A DNA stretch of 16,133 nt from Bacteriovoracaceae bacterium UBA6200 (GCA_002422605.1 DISW01000014.1:1-16133), one strand, 5' to 3'; shown: positions 1 through 8,595, counted from the first letter of the stretch. The notes: generated by a model not told the origin, from the letters alone. Made by a program: numbers and translations.

Positions 1-701
1 AGAGCTTTCTCATTCTTCTTATTTGAAAAGATAAAGTAACCCATGCTGGAAACGGCAGAGAATTCACCTTGTTTTAAAATAGGAACTAAAGAGTTTGTTT
101 TAGAATCTTGCCGGAACATTTGCACCGCAAATTCTGTGTTCTTATTAAAGAGAGGCTTATCTTTGCACATAGGTTCATTACGAGGGCAGCAATAAACCGC
201 ATAACCGGAATTCTCACTTCTTACAAAAGGCCATCTGGCATTGATGAGAAGTTCCTCGAATTTAATTTCTTTGGTATTAAGCGCTTTCTCCAGAGGGAGA
301 CAAACAGTAATGTAGTTTAAGTAATCACTTCCCAATTTCTTCTTAAAAAGAAAACTCGTCATCTGATGAGTTGTTCCCGGGTAAGAAGCAAGTTCATTGG
401 GAGAAGTTACAGCATTAGGGATCAGTTGTTTACTCGCCGTATCCAGCTGATAGAATAATTTCATATCAAATTGATGACGCTTAAGACCTTTAAGATGAGA
501 TTGAAGAACCCCGAGTCCGGTCACATGATAATTTAACTGATGCTCTTTCCTCGTTGTGACTTTGGAATTTCTGTCAATTATTTCAAAAATTTTAGCGGCG
601 ATTAAACCAATCCCCCCCATCAAGGCCATAACAATGGCCATTTCGACGAGGGTGAATCCGTTTTTTTTCTTATCTTTATTGGTATAGCTTAATGAGTCCA
701 T
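1..701 (-). CDS. type IV prepilin-like protein, canonical N-terminus (3' end off the window)
   Basis: Reading leftward from the ATG at 701, the frame is open to base 1 (233 complete codons), so the C-terminus lies outside the window. The protein starts MDSLSYTNKDKKKNG, then FTLVEMAIVMALMGGIGLIAA. This is a textbook class III signal: basic leader, Gly at -1, Phe at +1, Glu at +5 and a hydrophobic helix. It should be cut and methylated by prepilin peptidase and built into a type IV pilus or pseudopilus. The remainder is a soluble domain with a Cys cluster near residue 168 (VYCCPRNEPMC). The start codon lies inside the 3' end of the upstream 974-aa gene (26-bp overlap, different frame), which implies translational coupling and a shared operon. 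The precise subfamily (major pilin, minor pilin or GspH/I/J-like) cannot be fixed without the rest of the gene. Confidence 0.85.
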   Translation of the reverse strand, partial: MDSLSYTNKDKKKNGFTLVEMAIVMALMGGIGLIAAKIFEIIDRNSKVTTRKEHQLNYHVTGLGVLQSHLKGLKRHQFDMKLFYQLDTASKQLIPNAVTSPNELASYPGTTHQMTSFLFKKKLGSDYLNYITVCLPLEKALNTKEIKFEELLINARWPFVRSENSGYAVYCCPRNEPMCKDKPLFNKNTEFAVQMFRQDSKTNSLVPILKQGEFSAVSSMGYFIFSNKKNEKA

Positions 702-3600
702 TTCCACTTCTGCCAGCAAGTGCTGCCTTCAACATAAAACGAATATAAATATTATCACTTCTGGTCGCAGCCGTTAGTTCTTCCTGAACCAGTGGACGAC
801 TACCGTGGGAACAAATATTTCTGAAAGTTATTTCGCCTTTCTTCTTATCAAAGCAGGCATAGTCATGATTATCTTTATCCTGATCGGAAATTACAGCACC
901 AGGGCGGAAAGTTTCAGTCACAAATTCACCTTTTGAATTCATAAACTTACTCATGCTGCCAGAAAGAATATTATTCATATAAAGAGAATCCGATCCGCCA
1001 GCTTCAACAACATTTACCCAAACTGGATCAAGTTTTTTAACATCCCAAATAGCAGGAAAAGGATGCGATGGATGATTAGGTTGAACCAGTTGATAAGCTG
1101 TTGCCCAACCGGCAGTCGTTAATGGCGGAAGAAAAACACCATTTTCATCATGGCAGATATTCTCGGCATTCTTGAATGAATACGTTCGACCTTTTGAAAC
1201 AAAGATACCATGAGGATAACTCTTGCGACGGCATAAGGCCCTTAGCTCGTCTGCTTCAGCTTGTTCAAATGGTTTGACCGATCTGACAAAATGAACACCC
1301 TTGAAGCGAGGTCCATGGAAAAGAATCCCAACTTTAGAGCCAATTTCATGCTCTCCTGTTCCAGGAGCCGTCTTTACATCAAGCCCGTCCGGAGTCTTTT
1401 TAACAACCATTCGTCCATTTCCATCATAATGGATTCCCCATTTAGATTTTGCATCAAGTGCTGAAGAAGATAATCTCGGGGCCGGAGCATAGATGTATCC
1501 AAGACCATCAGTCTTAAGTCCAAACCAAGAATCATTGTTAATCAGTTGAGGTTTTTCACCCTGAATATCAGCAAAAGACCTAAGGTTAATTTCTTGATTT
1601 AATCCAACCGGTGCGAAGAAACTTCCTTGAGTTACAAAGTTCATCACTTCCATTCGCTGATTTTCATCGAATTGTTGACCAGGATTAGACATACCGAGAA
1701 GTTCGCTTTCAACTGTACCCAGGTTGCCTTGCTGCGCCAGGAGTGTGCGGAAAGGCTCTTTTTTAATGTTCTCTCTGCCTAGTCCAAAACAAGCATTATA
1801 AGCGTTATTGAAACTGCTCTTTAAAATTGATGAAGAAGTCAATGTGATATTCCGGGCAAGCATATGCTTACCAAAGGCAAAACACATCACTGGAAGCTCA
1901 GACTCACATGAAACCGCACTCAATTTATAACCACTATTATCTTCATAATTTAAACGGCCGGCGACACAACGATTGGCATTTGCAGTTCCCATATCAAAAG
2001 AGGATGTTTCATAGAAATTGTTAACATGATCCTCATGTCTGATACATTCCGGAACACCGGCATCTAAAGGCTCTGTTGGTTGAATGTGCATGGCCCCGAA
2101 TGTCCCCAGACCGAACTGATCACAGTTTTTCATGTAACAAGAAGTACAGGCAACAGGCCCTGAAGAAACTTCAAAACTATTTGACTGGCCTTCCGGAACA
2201 GAAGCATTCACCCGGTAATTAAAAATAGAAGTGTAATGATTCAATGGATTACTATTGTAATTTGTATCGGGTGTACAAATCTGGCGGCATACATCGTTCG
2301 CATTTGGCGAGTCTGTCATATCCGAAAGACGGGCAATGATACTTTCTTCCCCGCTTATTCTTAAAGGAACTTTGGTATTATTGATATCAGCGTAATACCA
2401 GCCGTCTTTATCTTTTCTATAAATATTTCCGCTGACGTTGAATGATTCAGCGGAACTGTTCATCAATGTTTTTTCACTAAGATTCTTAAAGGTAATTGCA
2501 GGAGAAATTTGAACATTATTTCCCGTATTTGAAAGGCGATTGGGAATTTGATAGCGAGCACGAATCATATGTCTCATAAACTGATAAATACGATCTCTAT
2601 GATTCAACTGAGGACAACGGAATTGTTCTTCGTTACAGGCCGAATAAACGGGACCCGTATCACGATCTTCGGCTGAGGCCTGATCGCGAGAAACCAGGAA
2701 TTGTGAACCTAAAGTTCCTCCAATAACACCGGAACGAATCTGAGAATTAAGTAAAGTCACTTCTAAAGGAGGAGCTGTCGAACGGCTTACCGAATCACTG
2801 CTAAAACCGGCCTGGTTAAAAACAATCTTATCATCGGGGTCACCGAATGAATTTGCGGTAAGTGAGATTTTTTTATTTCCGACTTCACAAATACCAGCAT
2901 CACCGGCCCAGATAAACCCTTGAGTATACCTACGCCCAAGTTTATTTTCTTCATCAGCAGAGCTCGCCTTATAAGTGGCACGAATTGTGTATTCAAAACC
3001 CACCGCCTTCAAATCGTAGCGAGTTGAGCCATTAGGGTCTAAAGGACTAAAAGTAACTTCAGCTGCCGGATTGGTTTGCACCGGCTTAATATTAATTTCA
3101 AAAACAGGATTCAGTTTACTCAGGAGCCCCTTAGACACACCTACTCCAGCTTCCTGATTAGGGTCAAATCTAAAGCATTTCCCGTAAGCATTTTCAATTT
3201 TACATCCAGGGCCTGCAGGAACTTCAATTAAACCTGAAAAGGCCTGATCCCAGATGCCTTTGGAAAAAAGACTCGTATTCTTTAAAGAAGGAAGTTGCAG
3301 GTAAACATTTGAAAGCTGAGTTTCAAGTGAGGCGACTTTTACAATGCTACAAAGACCTGAAGTTAATTTACCACTATTGTCTTTAGTGCTTAGAAAAGCG
3401 GATTTTAGTTTATTTTCAACGATAGAAGTCAGAGAGGTCGCTTCAATTTTTCGGGAAGCAGAGTCTTGTCCCAGGTCAGACATTTTAGTTAGCTGTAAAG
3501 CTGCTACAACACCGACACCGAGGACCGCCACCGTACCGATGACAGAAAGAAGGTTCATACCGTTCTGATTCTTTAGGATGTTCATACAAGTTTTTTTCAT
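676..3600 (-). CDS. 974-aa prepilin-like protein with large Cys-rich exported domain
   Basis: The N-terminus MKKTCMNILKNQNG followed by MNLLSVIGTVAVLGVGVVAAL resembles a prepilin signal, with Gly14 as the likely -1 residue. The +5 position is Ser, not Glu. About 950 residues follow, with about 20 cysteines, consistent with an exported disulfide-stabilised protein. Three stretches recall C-type-lectin-like folds: RCVAG...VSCESELPVMC (544-573), NNAYNACFGLG with SWFGLKTDGLG downstream (598-701), and NAENIC...VWVNVV...YACFD...FRNIC (811-930). The match is by eye only. The start is supported by AGGA seven bases upstream. It lies 13 bp after the 439-aa gene and overlaps the next prepilin gene. Loss of Glu5 and great size are known for tip-located pseudopilins such as GspK and for adhesin-bearing minor pilins, so a pilus-tip adhesin is the favoured inference. 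No named family is claimed. Confidence 0.75.
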   Translation of the reverse strand: MKKTCMNILKNQNGMNLLSVIGTVAVLGVGVVAALQLTKMSDLGQDSASRKIEATSLTSIVENKLKSAFLSTKDNSGKLTSGLCSIVKVASLETQLSNVYLQLPSLKNTSLFSKGIWDQAFSGLIEVPAGPGCKIENAYGKCFRFDPNQEAGVGVSKGLLSKLNPVFEINIKPVQTNPAAEVTFSPLDPNGSTRYDLKAVGFEYTIRATYKASSADEENKLGRRYTQGFIWAGDAGICEVGNKKISLTANSFGDPDDKIVFNQAGFSSDSVSRSTAPPLEVTLLNSQIRSGVIGGTLGSQFLVSRDQASAEDRDTGPVYSACNEEQFRCPQLNHRDRIYQFMRHMIRARYQIPNRLSNTGNNVQISPAITFKNLSEKTLMNSSAESFNVSGNIYRKDKDGWYYADINNTKVPLRISGEESIIARLSDMTDSPNANDVCRQICTPDTNYNSNPLNHYTSIFNYRVNASVPEGQSNSFEVSSGPVACTSCYMKNCDQFGLGTFGAMHIQPTEPLDAGVPECIRHEDHVNNFYETSSFDMGTANANRCVAGRLNYEDNSGYKLSAVSCESELPVMCFAFGKHMLARNITLTSSSILKSSFNNAYNACFGLGRENIKKEPFRTLLAQQGNLGTVESELLGMSNPGQQFDENQRMEVMNFVTQGSFFAPVGLNQEINLRSFADIQGEKPQLINNDSWFGLKTDGLGYIYAPAPRLSSSALDAKSKWGIHYDGNGRMVVKKTPDGLDVKTAPGTGEHEIGSKVGILFHGPRFKGVHFVRSVKPFEQAEADELRALCRRKSYPHGIFVSKGRTYSFKNAENICHDENGVFLPPLTTAGWATAYQLVQPNHPSHPFPAIWDVKKLDPVWVNVVEAGGSDSLYMNNILSGSMSKFMNSKGEFVTETFRPGAVISDQDKDNHDYACFDKKKGEITFRNICSHGSRPLVQEELTAATRSDNIYIRFMLKAALAGRSGNGLIKLYQ

Positions 3601-3613
3601 CTGGTTGTCCTAA

Positions 3614-4933
3614 TTAGTGAGTCGGAATTTGAATAATTTGAGTTGTCGTATCCATCTTGGTCGGGAACTCCCCAGTTGTTACAATTCTTCGAACTGTTCT
3701 TGCTGGCTCGATTCTTGAAAGCCCTTTGTTTTTAAACTTTTCCGGAACTTTAAAATTCATAGGAACTTGTCCATCTGGAGAAGTCTTTTTAATTTCGGCT
3801 ATCACCTGGTGGTATTGATTGGTCTGATAAGGAGAAACATCTACTTTGTAAGCAACAGTACCCGCATTTACAAAATGCTGGTTGGTAGCATCATCATTGC
3901 AGGGAACTTGTTTAGAAAAACTAACGTCACTGTAACAAATACCTCTAAGTCGATAAACAGGAACAACTTCTTTAGCATCCAGGCAGAGCATATTATCAGT
4001 CCAGTCGATTGACTCTCCAGGGAGAAGATAATCTCTACCTGGCATAGCATCAACCAGCGTTGGAGCAGGAGCCGGAGTTGTTGGGAATAACTTTCGATCA
4101 AGTTGAATTTCTTTTTGAACCTTTAACTCGTAAAGAACCCCAGGTCCTAAGTTTTCAGTCTTAGCGTTAACAGCAACTTCTTTTGAATAACGAAAGTTTT
4201 GATCACCTCGGCAGGCCGGGCTGTCATTTCTTCCCACTGAAACTTCACAAGTCCTTTTGCAATTGGCCTGGTTAATAATGAGCTTAGGAATAGCAATTGG
4301 TCTCCTGGTAGAAAAATACTCCGTAAAGGCAGTGTCTCGCGGAGATTTACTGCTGGTATCCTTATAATCGACATCTACCTTAATTAAAACGACGTTTCTG
4401 TCATTGTCAGCGATAAGGTTATTAAGGGGAATTCGTCCTAATTTATCAGCTATCCCTAATTTATCTTCCAAAGTATTATAGAGTTTAAATCCAATATTGC
4501 CCTTAAAGTTGGTAATACCTTGGGCCTTCATTTCATCAGAAGAAATAAGTTTAGAACTATCCACTTTAAAAGTGAGAAATCCATTTTCTGAATAAGTACC
4601 TTCATCAAAACCAAATTTAGCTTTAGAAATATCAGTCAATGAACCATCAATTAATTGTTTCCCGGTCCATTTGCAGCGATAACCTTCCGTTTGACCGGTA
4701 AAGAATCCTTGCTTACAGATAACCGTATTGGAACTTATGAGATAACTTCCGATCGTTCTTAATTTATCAATGGCAACTAAGGACTCATTTTGTGAATTAA
4801 GCGTTTGCACTGTTTTATTAATCTTGCTCATGGACTTCATATAGACGACTAAACCTCCGCCTACAGCTGCAGCAACAGCAAGGGCCACAATCATCCCTGA
4901 GCCACGCTCATTAAATAGAACCTTAAGTTTCAT
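3614..4933 (-). CDS. 439-aa prepilin-like minor pilin or pseudopilin
   Basis: The sequence begins MKLKVLFNERGSG, then MIVALAVAAAVGGGLVVYMKSM: a short basic leader, Gly at a plausible -1 position and one hydrophobic helix, followed by a long soluble domain with several cysteines (CKQ...CKW, CKRTCEVS, PACRG, MLCLD, GICYS, VPCND). Position +5 after Gly13 is Leu, so the Glu5 of ordinary pilins is missing. TAGGAG sits six bases before the ATG, a good ribosome binding site. It is 49 bp after the FHA gene and 13 bp before the 974-aa gene, so all are likely one transcript. A minor pilin or pseudopilin partner of the 974-aa protein is inferred from the N-terminus and context. Alternatively it could be a simple inner-membrane-anchored periplasmic protein. 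No family was recognised for the soluble domain. Confidence 0.75.
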   Translation of the reverse strand: MKLKVLFNERGSGMIVALAVAAAVGGGLVVYMKSMSKINKTVQTLNSQNESLVAIDKLRTIGSYLISSNTVICKQGFFTGQTEGYRCKWTGKQLIDGSLTDISKAKFGFDEGTYSENGFLTFKVDSSKLISSDEMKAQGITNFKGNIGFKLYNTLEDKLGIADKLGRIPLNNLIADNDRNVVLIKVDVDYKDTSSKSPRDTAFTEYFSTRRPIAIPKLIINQANCKRTCEVSVGRNDSPACRGDQNFRYSKEVAVNAKTENLGPGVLYELKVQKEIQLDRKLFPTTPAPAPTLVDAMPGRDYLLPGESIDWTDNMLCLDAKEVVPVYRLRGICYSDVSFSKQVPCNDDATNQHFVNAGTVAYKVDVSPYQTNQYHQVIAEIKKTSPDGQVPMNFKVPEKFKNKGLSRIEPARTVRRIVTTGEFPTKMDTTTQIIQIPTH

Positions 4934-4982
4934 AAATTTCTCCTAAAAAAGAAATTATAAAGCCTAATCAAATTTTTGTTAT

Positions 4983-5525
4983 CTAAATATTGAGATTTTT
5001 AGGAGATGGAGGAAGTTCGAACTGGTCTTTCTCAGATTCATTAAAATGATTTATTAAATATAAAGCGGTTAAAACCACAACAATAATTAAAGAGGGTTTA
5101 AGATATTTTTTTAAGTTTATAGAAGATTGCCCATTTTTTTTCTCATTCCGGGTACCCCTATCCTTAAGAAAAGTTTTTTTAGTTCCTTCTTTCATTTTGA
5201 TAGGTATTTGAGGTCTTACTGTTTCAATATTGGCCTGGACGCTTAAACCTACAATCGGGCCAATGGTGATACTTAGAAAAGGGGGATAGATAGTTGGTTC
5301 ATTCGCTTTTATGCGATTACCTTGAATCAGAATGCCATTAGTACTATCTAAATCTGTAACCACCACCTCTCCTTGTGCATTGAGCTCAATCTGGCAATGA
5401 ATACGTGAGAGTCCTTCATGGGGAATAGAAATATCATTGGACTTCGAGCGGCCCAAAGTAAAAGGATTTTTAGAGACCTCAAACTCTTTGGTCTCATTAT
5501 CTATAAGGGTTAATGCAACTTTCAT
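4983..5525 (-). CDS. FHA-domain protein with C-terminal transmembrane segment
   Basis: The N-terminal ~95 residues form a forkhead-associated domain, a phosphothreonine-peptide binding module. Its signature residues are visible: GRS at 25-27, SRIHC at 40-44 and DLDSTNG at 58-64. A basic linker (about 110-140) follows, then a hydrophobic segment of about 16 residues (SLIIVVVLTALYLINH, about 145-160), then a short polar tail. The topology predicted from this is a cytoplasmic FHA domain anchored in the inner membrane by its C-terminus. It is the first gene of the leftward prepilin cluster, 49 bp ahead of the 439-aa gene, so it may link Ser/Thr phosphorylation to the pilus machinery; that role is inference. 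No clear Shine-Dalgarno precedes the ATG, but the conserved domain starts right at it. It is divergent from rlmH. Confidence 0.85.
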   Translation of the reverse strand: MKVALTLIDNETKEFEVSKNPFTLGRSKSNDISIPHEGLSRIHCQIELNAQGEVVVTDLDSTNGILIQGNRIKANEPTIYPPFLSITIGPIVGLSVQANIETVRPQIPIKMKEGTKKTFLKDRGTRNEKKNGQSSINLKKYLKPSLIIVVVLTALYLINHFNESEKDQFELPPSPKNLNI

Positions 5526-5594
5526 AAAACTATATTAAATCATTAAAGTGGCCTATACTGAATAAAATATTATCCCATCTAACTGGTCAAGCTT
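5526..5594. promoter_or_regulatory. divergent intergenic region, candidate rlmH promoter
   Basis: These 69 bp separate the leftward FHA gene from rlmH. A TATACT hexamer at 5554-5559 fits a plus-strand -10 box for rlmH, but no good -35 lies at the right distance. For the leftward operon, TTGACC (complement of 5585-5590) could be a -35, followed by AT-rich DNA with no clear -10. Both start codons lack an obvious Shine-Dalgarno. That promoters lie here is a reasonable inference; their exact placement is uncertain. Confidence 0.35.
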
Positions 5595-6056
5595 ATGGCG
5601 AAACAACTTCATCTCATCACTGTTGGTAAACTTAAAGATCCTCACCTCGAGCACATCGAAAAGGATTATTTAAAAAGGATCAGTCATCCGGAATTAGTGA
5701 TCCATGAACTTAAGGCTTCAGCAGAGAATAAAGACGCTGAAGGAGAGGCCATCTTAAAAAAAGTTAGGGACCTTGCACCAACTGGCGGTTTCCACTTGGT
5801 CGCTATGACTGAATGGGGAAAACGCAGTACATCAGTGGCCTTCGCAGAATGGACCAAAGTTCTTATCGAACGACCAGCAAAAGTCATTTTTGTAATAGCT
5901 GGAGCAGAAGGATTTTCTCAGGAAGTCCTGCAAAATTGCCAGGAGCGCATTTCTCTTTCAGAGCTGACTTTCCCTCACAAGTTGGCCAGAATACTTCTGG
6001 TAGAACAACTTTATCGTGCCCAGACAATAAGATCAGGACACCCTTATCATAACTAG
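5595..6056 (+). CDS. rlmH: RlmH, 23S rRNA pseudouridine-1915 N3-methyltransferase
   Basis: RlmH is a SPOUT-class, SAM-dependent methyltransferase that methylates pseudouridine 1915 in helix 69 of 23S rRNA on the assembled ribosome. At 153 aa it has the usual length. The SAM-knot region is clear: FVIAGAEGFSQEV (99-111), then ISLSELTFPHKLARILLVEQ (119-138) and a terminal LYRAQTIRSGHPYHN, the family hallmark. The N-terminal MAKQLHLITVGKLKDPHLEH is also typical. Its TAG stop overlaps the AGGGA ribosome binding site of gpmI, so the two are almost certainly co-transcribed and translationally linked. No strong Shine-Dalgarno precedes its own ATG, but the conserved N-terminus fixes the start. Confidence 0.97.
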   Translation: MAKQLHLITVGKLKDPHLEHIEKDYLKRISHPELVIHELKASAENKDAEGEAILKKVRDLAPTGGFHLVAMTEWGKRSTSVAFAEWTKVLIERPAKVIFVIAGAEGFSQEVLQNCQERISLSELTFPHKLARILLVEQLYRAQTIRSGHPYHN

Positions 6057-6065
6057 GGATAATGC

Positions 6066-7610
6066 ATGCAAACAATCCAAGGTTTAAGTCCAAGAGTTTT
6101 AATGGTTATATTAGATGGTTATGGAATGAATCCAAGCGACCATCGTAACGCAATAAAAGCTGCCAACAAACCGACTATTGACCAACTCTTTCAACACTAC
6201 CCTCTTACCACCATTGAACCCGGTGGTGTAGCCGTAGGTTTACCCAAAGGGGTGGCCGGGAATTCCGAGGTTGGACATTTAAATCTTGGAGCGGGTCGCC
6301 CGGTTAGACAGGATTTAGTTCGTATTAATGAAGCCATTGAGAAAAATACTTTTAAAGATATGCCTCGCCTCCTGGAATTAATTGAGAAGGCCCGGGCCGG
6401 AAAAAAACGAATCCATCTTATGGGTCTTCTCTCAGATGGCGGGGTCCACGCTCATATTAATCATCTGAAAGAAATCATCCGCATTCTTAGAACCCATCAG
6501 GACCTGGAAGTTTTCCTTCATGCCTTTATGGATGGACGAGATACTTCCAAAGATAAAGGTGTCGAGTTCACGAAAGAAATTTTAAAAGAACCAGGTTTTG
6601 TTTTTGCCAGTATGCAAGGCCGCTCTATTGGTATGGATAGGGACAGACGATGGGAAAAAATAAAGCATGCCTACACCACCATGGTTGGCAAGGGCGAAAA
6701 ATCTTTGCAAAAGCCACAGGACTATATTCTCGAGCAATATCAAAAAAACATTTTTGATGAATTTATAACTCCTGTACTCTTTTCGGAAAATGGCGCCATA
6801 AAAGATGGAGACGCTGTCTTTTTCTTCAACTACCGCCCTGACCGTGCCCGTCAGATCACCCTCGCCATGGCCGATCCCAAATTTAACGAGTTCGTGGTTC
6901 CGGTTAAACCTGGATACTTTCTATGCATGACTCCTTATGTGCCTGATGAGCTTCCGCATTTACCAGTGCTTTTTGATAAAGAAAAAATCAAAGGCACAAT
7001 GTCCGAATACCTTTCTAAACTTGGAAAGAAGCAATTTAAAATTGCAGAGACTGAAAAGTACGCGCATGTAACTTACTTTTTTAATGGCGGTGAAGAAACA
7101 CCTTTTCCGGGCGAAGAGCGCTGCCTGGTTCAATCTCCTCGTGAGGTTGCCACTTATGATGAGAAACCTCAAATGAGTGCTTTAGAAGTAACCGATCATC
7201 TTCTAAAAGCCCTGGATGATAACTCGTTCTCTTTTTATCTCGTTAATTTTGCCAATGCGGATATGGTGGGCCATACAGGAAATTTTGAAGCAACAGTAAA
7301 AGCAATTGAAACACTTGATGGATGTGTGAATAAGCTCTATCAGAAATGTTCTGAGCAGAATGTTACTATGATTATTACCGCTGATCACGGAAATGCTGAC
7401 CAGATGATTTATGCTGAAGGTGGGACTCATACTTCTCATTCTGATTCAGAGGTTCCCTTTTGTGTGATTCACCCCAAACTTAAGGATCAGTCCATTATGG
7501 TTGATACGAAAAGTAAGGTCCTGGCCTTGAAGGATGTTTCACCCACAGTACTTAAAATTTTAAATATTCCCAAGCCTGTTGAGTTCACAGGTAATTCGAT
7601 TTTTGTCTAA
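6066..7610 (+). CDS. gpmI: 2,3-bisphosphoglycerate-independent phosphoglycerate mutase
   Basis: This cytoplasmic enzyme interconverts 3- and 2-phosphoglycerate using two Mn ions and a phosphoserine intermediate. At 514 aa it is full length. Visible motifs are VILDGYG (14-20, metal ligand Asp17), GNSEVGHLNLGAGR with the nucleophile Ser67, FMDGRDT in the substrate-binding domain, NADMVGHTG, ITADHGNAD (about 437-445) and THTSHS (454-459), all belonging to the alkaline-phosphatase-superfamily metal site. The start at 6066 has AGGGA six bases upstream, placed within the rlmH stop region; an ATG at 6062 in another frame is not used. It sits 9 bp after rlmH and 10 bp before pfkA, so the three form an operon with two glycolytic steps. 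Confidence 0.98.
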   Translation: MQTIQGLSPRVLMVILDGYGMNPSDHRNAIKAANKPTIDQLFQHYPLTTIEPGGVAVGLPKGVAGNSEVGHLNLGAGRPVRQDLVRINEAIEKNTFKDMPRLLELIEKARAGKKRIHLMGLLSDGGVHAHINHLKEIIRILRTHQDLEVFLHAFMDGRDTSKDKGVEFTKEILKEPGFVFASMQGRSIGMDRDRRWEKIKHAYTTMVGKGEKSLQKPQDYILEQYQKNIFDEFITPVLFSENGAIKDGDAVFFFNYRPDRARQITLAMADPKFNEFVVPVKPGYFLCMTPYVPDELPHLPVLFDKEKIKGTMSEYLSKLGKKQFKIAETEKYAHVTYFFNGGEETPFPGEERCLVQSPREVATYDEKPQMSALEVTDHLLKALDDNSFSFYLVNFANADMVGHTGNFEATVKAIETLDGCVNKLYQKCSEQNVTMIITADHGNADQMIYAEGGTHTSHSDSEVPFCVIHPKLKDQSIMVDTKSKVLALKDVSPTVLKILNIPKPVEFTGNSIFV

Positions 7611-7620
7611 AGGATTAACT

Positions 7621-8595
7621 ATGGCCTTCAAACACATTGCTATACTTTGTTCAGGTGGAGACTCTCCGGGAATGAATTGTGCTATTCGCGCAGTTGTTCG
7701 GTCGGCCCATTTTCATAATATGCAAGTTACAGGAATTAAACGCGGCTACGCAGGACTTCTCCGGGGCGAGTTTTTTGATATGGGTCTATCGAGCGTGGGT
7801 AATATTATCCAGCGCGGAGGAACGATTCTTCAAACGTCCAGGTCTCCAGAATTTGCTAAGGCAGAGTTTCGAAAGAATGCAGTAGAACTTTTAAAAGGGC
7901 AAGGCATTGAAGCCCTCATCGTGATTGGCGGAGATGGGTCTTTTAACGGGGCCATGGCGCTCTGGAGAGAACATCAGTTCCCGGTGATCGGTATTCCCGG
8001 AACTATTGATAATGATATATCTAACACTGAATACACTATAGGCTTTGATACAGCAGTGGAAACAGCGGTCGAAGCAGTGGATAGAATCCGCGATACGGCC
8101 CACTCTCATGCCCGTACTTTTCTGGTTGAAGTGATGGGTAGAAATTCTTCGGCAATCGCTCTTAAAGTAGGTGTTTGTACCGGAGCTGAGAACATTCTTC
8201 TTCCTCATGAAAAGGTAAATCATCAAAAGTTAGTGGACGATATCCACCGTGGGATTTCCCGGGGAAAAGAATCTTCCATTATTATTGTGGCAGAAGGTCC
8301 TGTTTCTGGTCGAAGCTACGAGATCCAGAAAGTCCTTAAAGAGACCTACCAACTCGATGCTCACGTCGCAATTTTAGGCCACATCCAGCGCGGCGGTTCT
8401 CCAAGCTCCGATGACCGTTTCATCGCTTCTCAAATGGGAAACCTCGCAGTGGAACTTTTAAAGGACGGAAAATTTCCATCTGTAACAGTTGTTCAAAAAG
8501 GGAAAGTCACTTCTACTGACCTCGCCAATTGTACGACGAAGGAAGATCATAATTTCATCCAGTACCAGCAACTGGCACAGACTCTTTCCATTTAA
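7621..8595 (+). CDS. pfkA: ATP-dependent 6-phosphofructokinase
   Basis: It phosphorylates fructose 6-phosphate to fructose 1,6-bisphosphate. The start chosen is ATG 7621, preceded by AAAGGA at a proper distance and matching the family N-terminus (MAFKHIAILCSGGDSPGMN), giving 324 aa, the usual bacterial length. A longer reading from 7579 would overlap gpmI and add 14 residues unlike the family. Motifs are SGGDSPGMN (11-19), GGDGS (103-107, where the Gly favours ATP rather than pyrophosphate as donor), PGTIDNDI with catalytic Asp130 (126-133), VMGR (171-174) and GHIQRGGSP (253-261). It is the third gene of the rlmH-gpmI-pfkA unit. Its last 41 bp overlap the 3' end of the convergent ComM-domain gene, and no terminator is visible at the junction. 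Confidence 0.96.
   Translation: MAFKHIAILCSGGDSPGMNCAIRAVVRSAHFHNMQVTGIKRGYAGLLRGEFFDMGLSSVGNIIQRGGTILQTSRSPEFAKAEFRKNAVELLKGQGIEALIVIGGDGSFNGAMALWREHQFPVIGIPGTIDNDISNTEYTIGFDTAVETAVEAVDRIRDTAHSHARTFLVEVMGRNSSAIALKVGVCTGAENILLPHEKVNHQKLVDDIHRGISRGKESSIIIVAEGPVSGRSYEIQKVLKETYQLDAHVAILGHIQRGGSPSSDDRFIASQMGNLAVELLKDGKFPSVTVVQKGKVTSTDLANCTTKEDHNFIQYQQLAQTLSI

Noticed and set aside
7579..7620. Longer N-terminus for pfkA starting at 7579
   Set aside because: It would overlap gpmI by 32 bp and add residues unlike the family; ATG 7621 has a good ribosome binding site and the conserved N-terminus.
7891..8226. 111-codon minus-strand open frame inside pfkA
   Set aside because: It lies entirely within strongly conserved pfkA coding sequence and has no protein-like features; it is a shadow frame.
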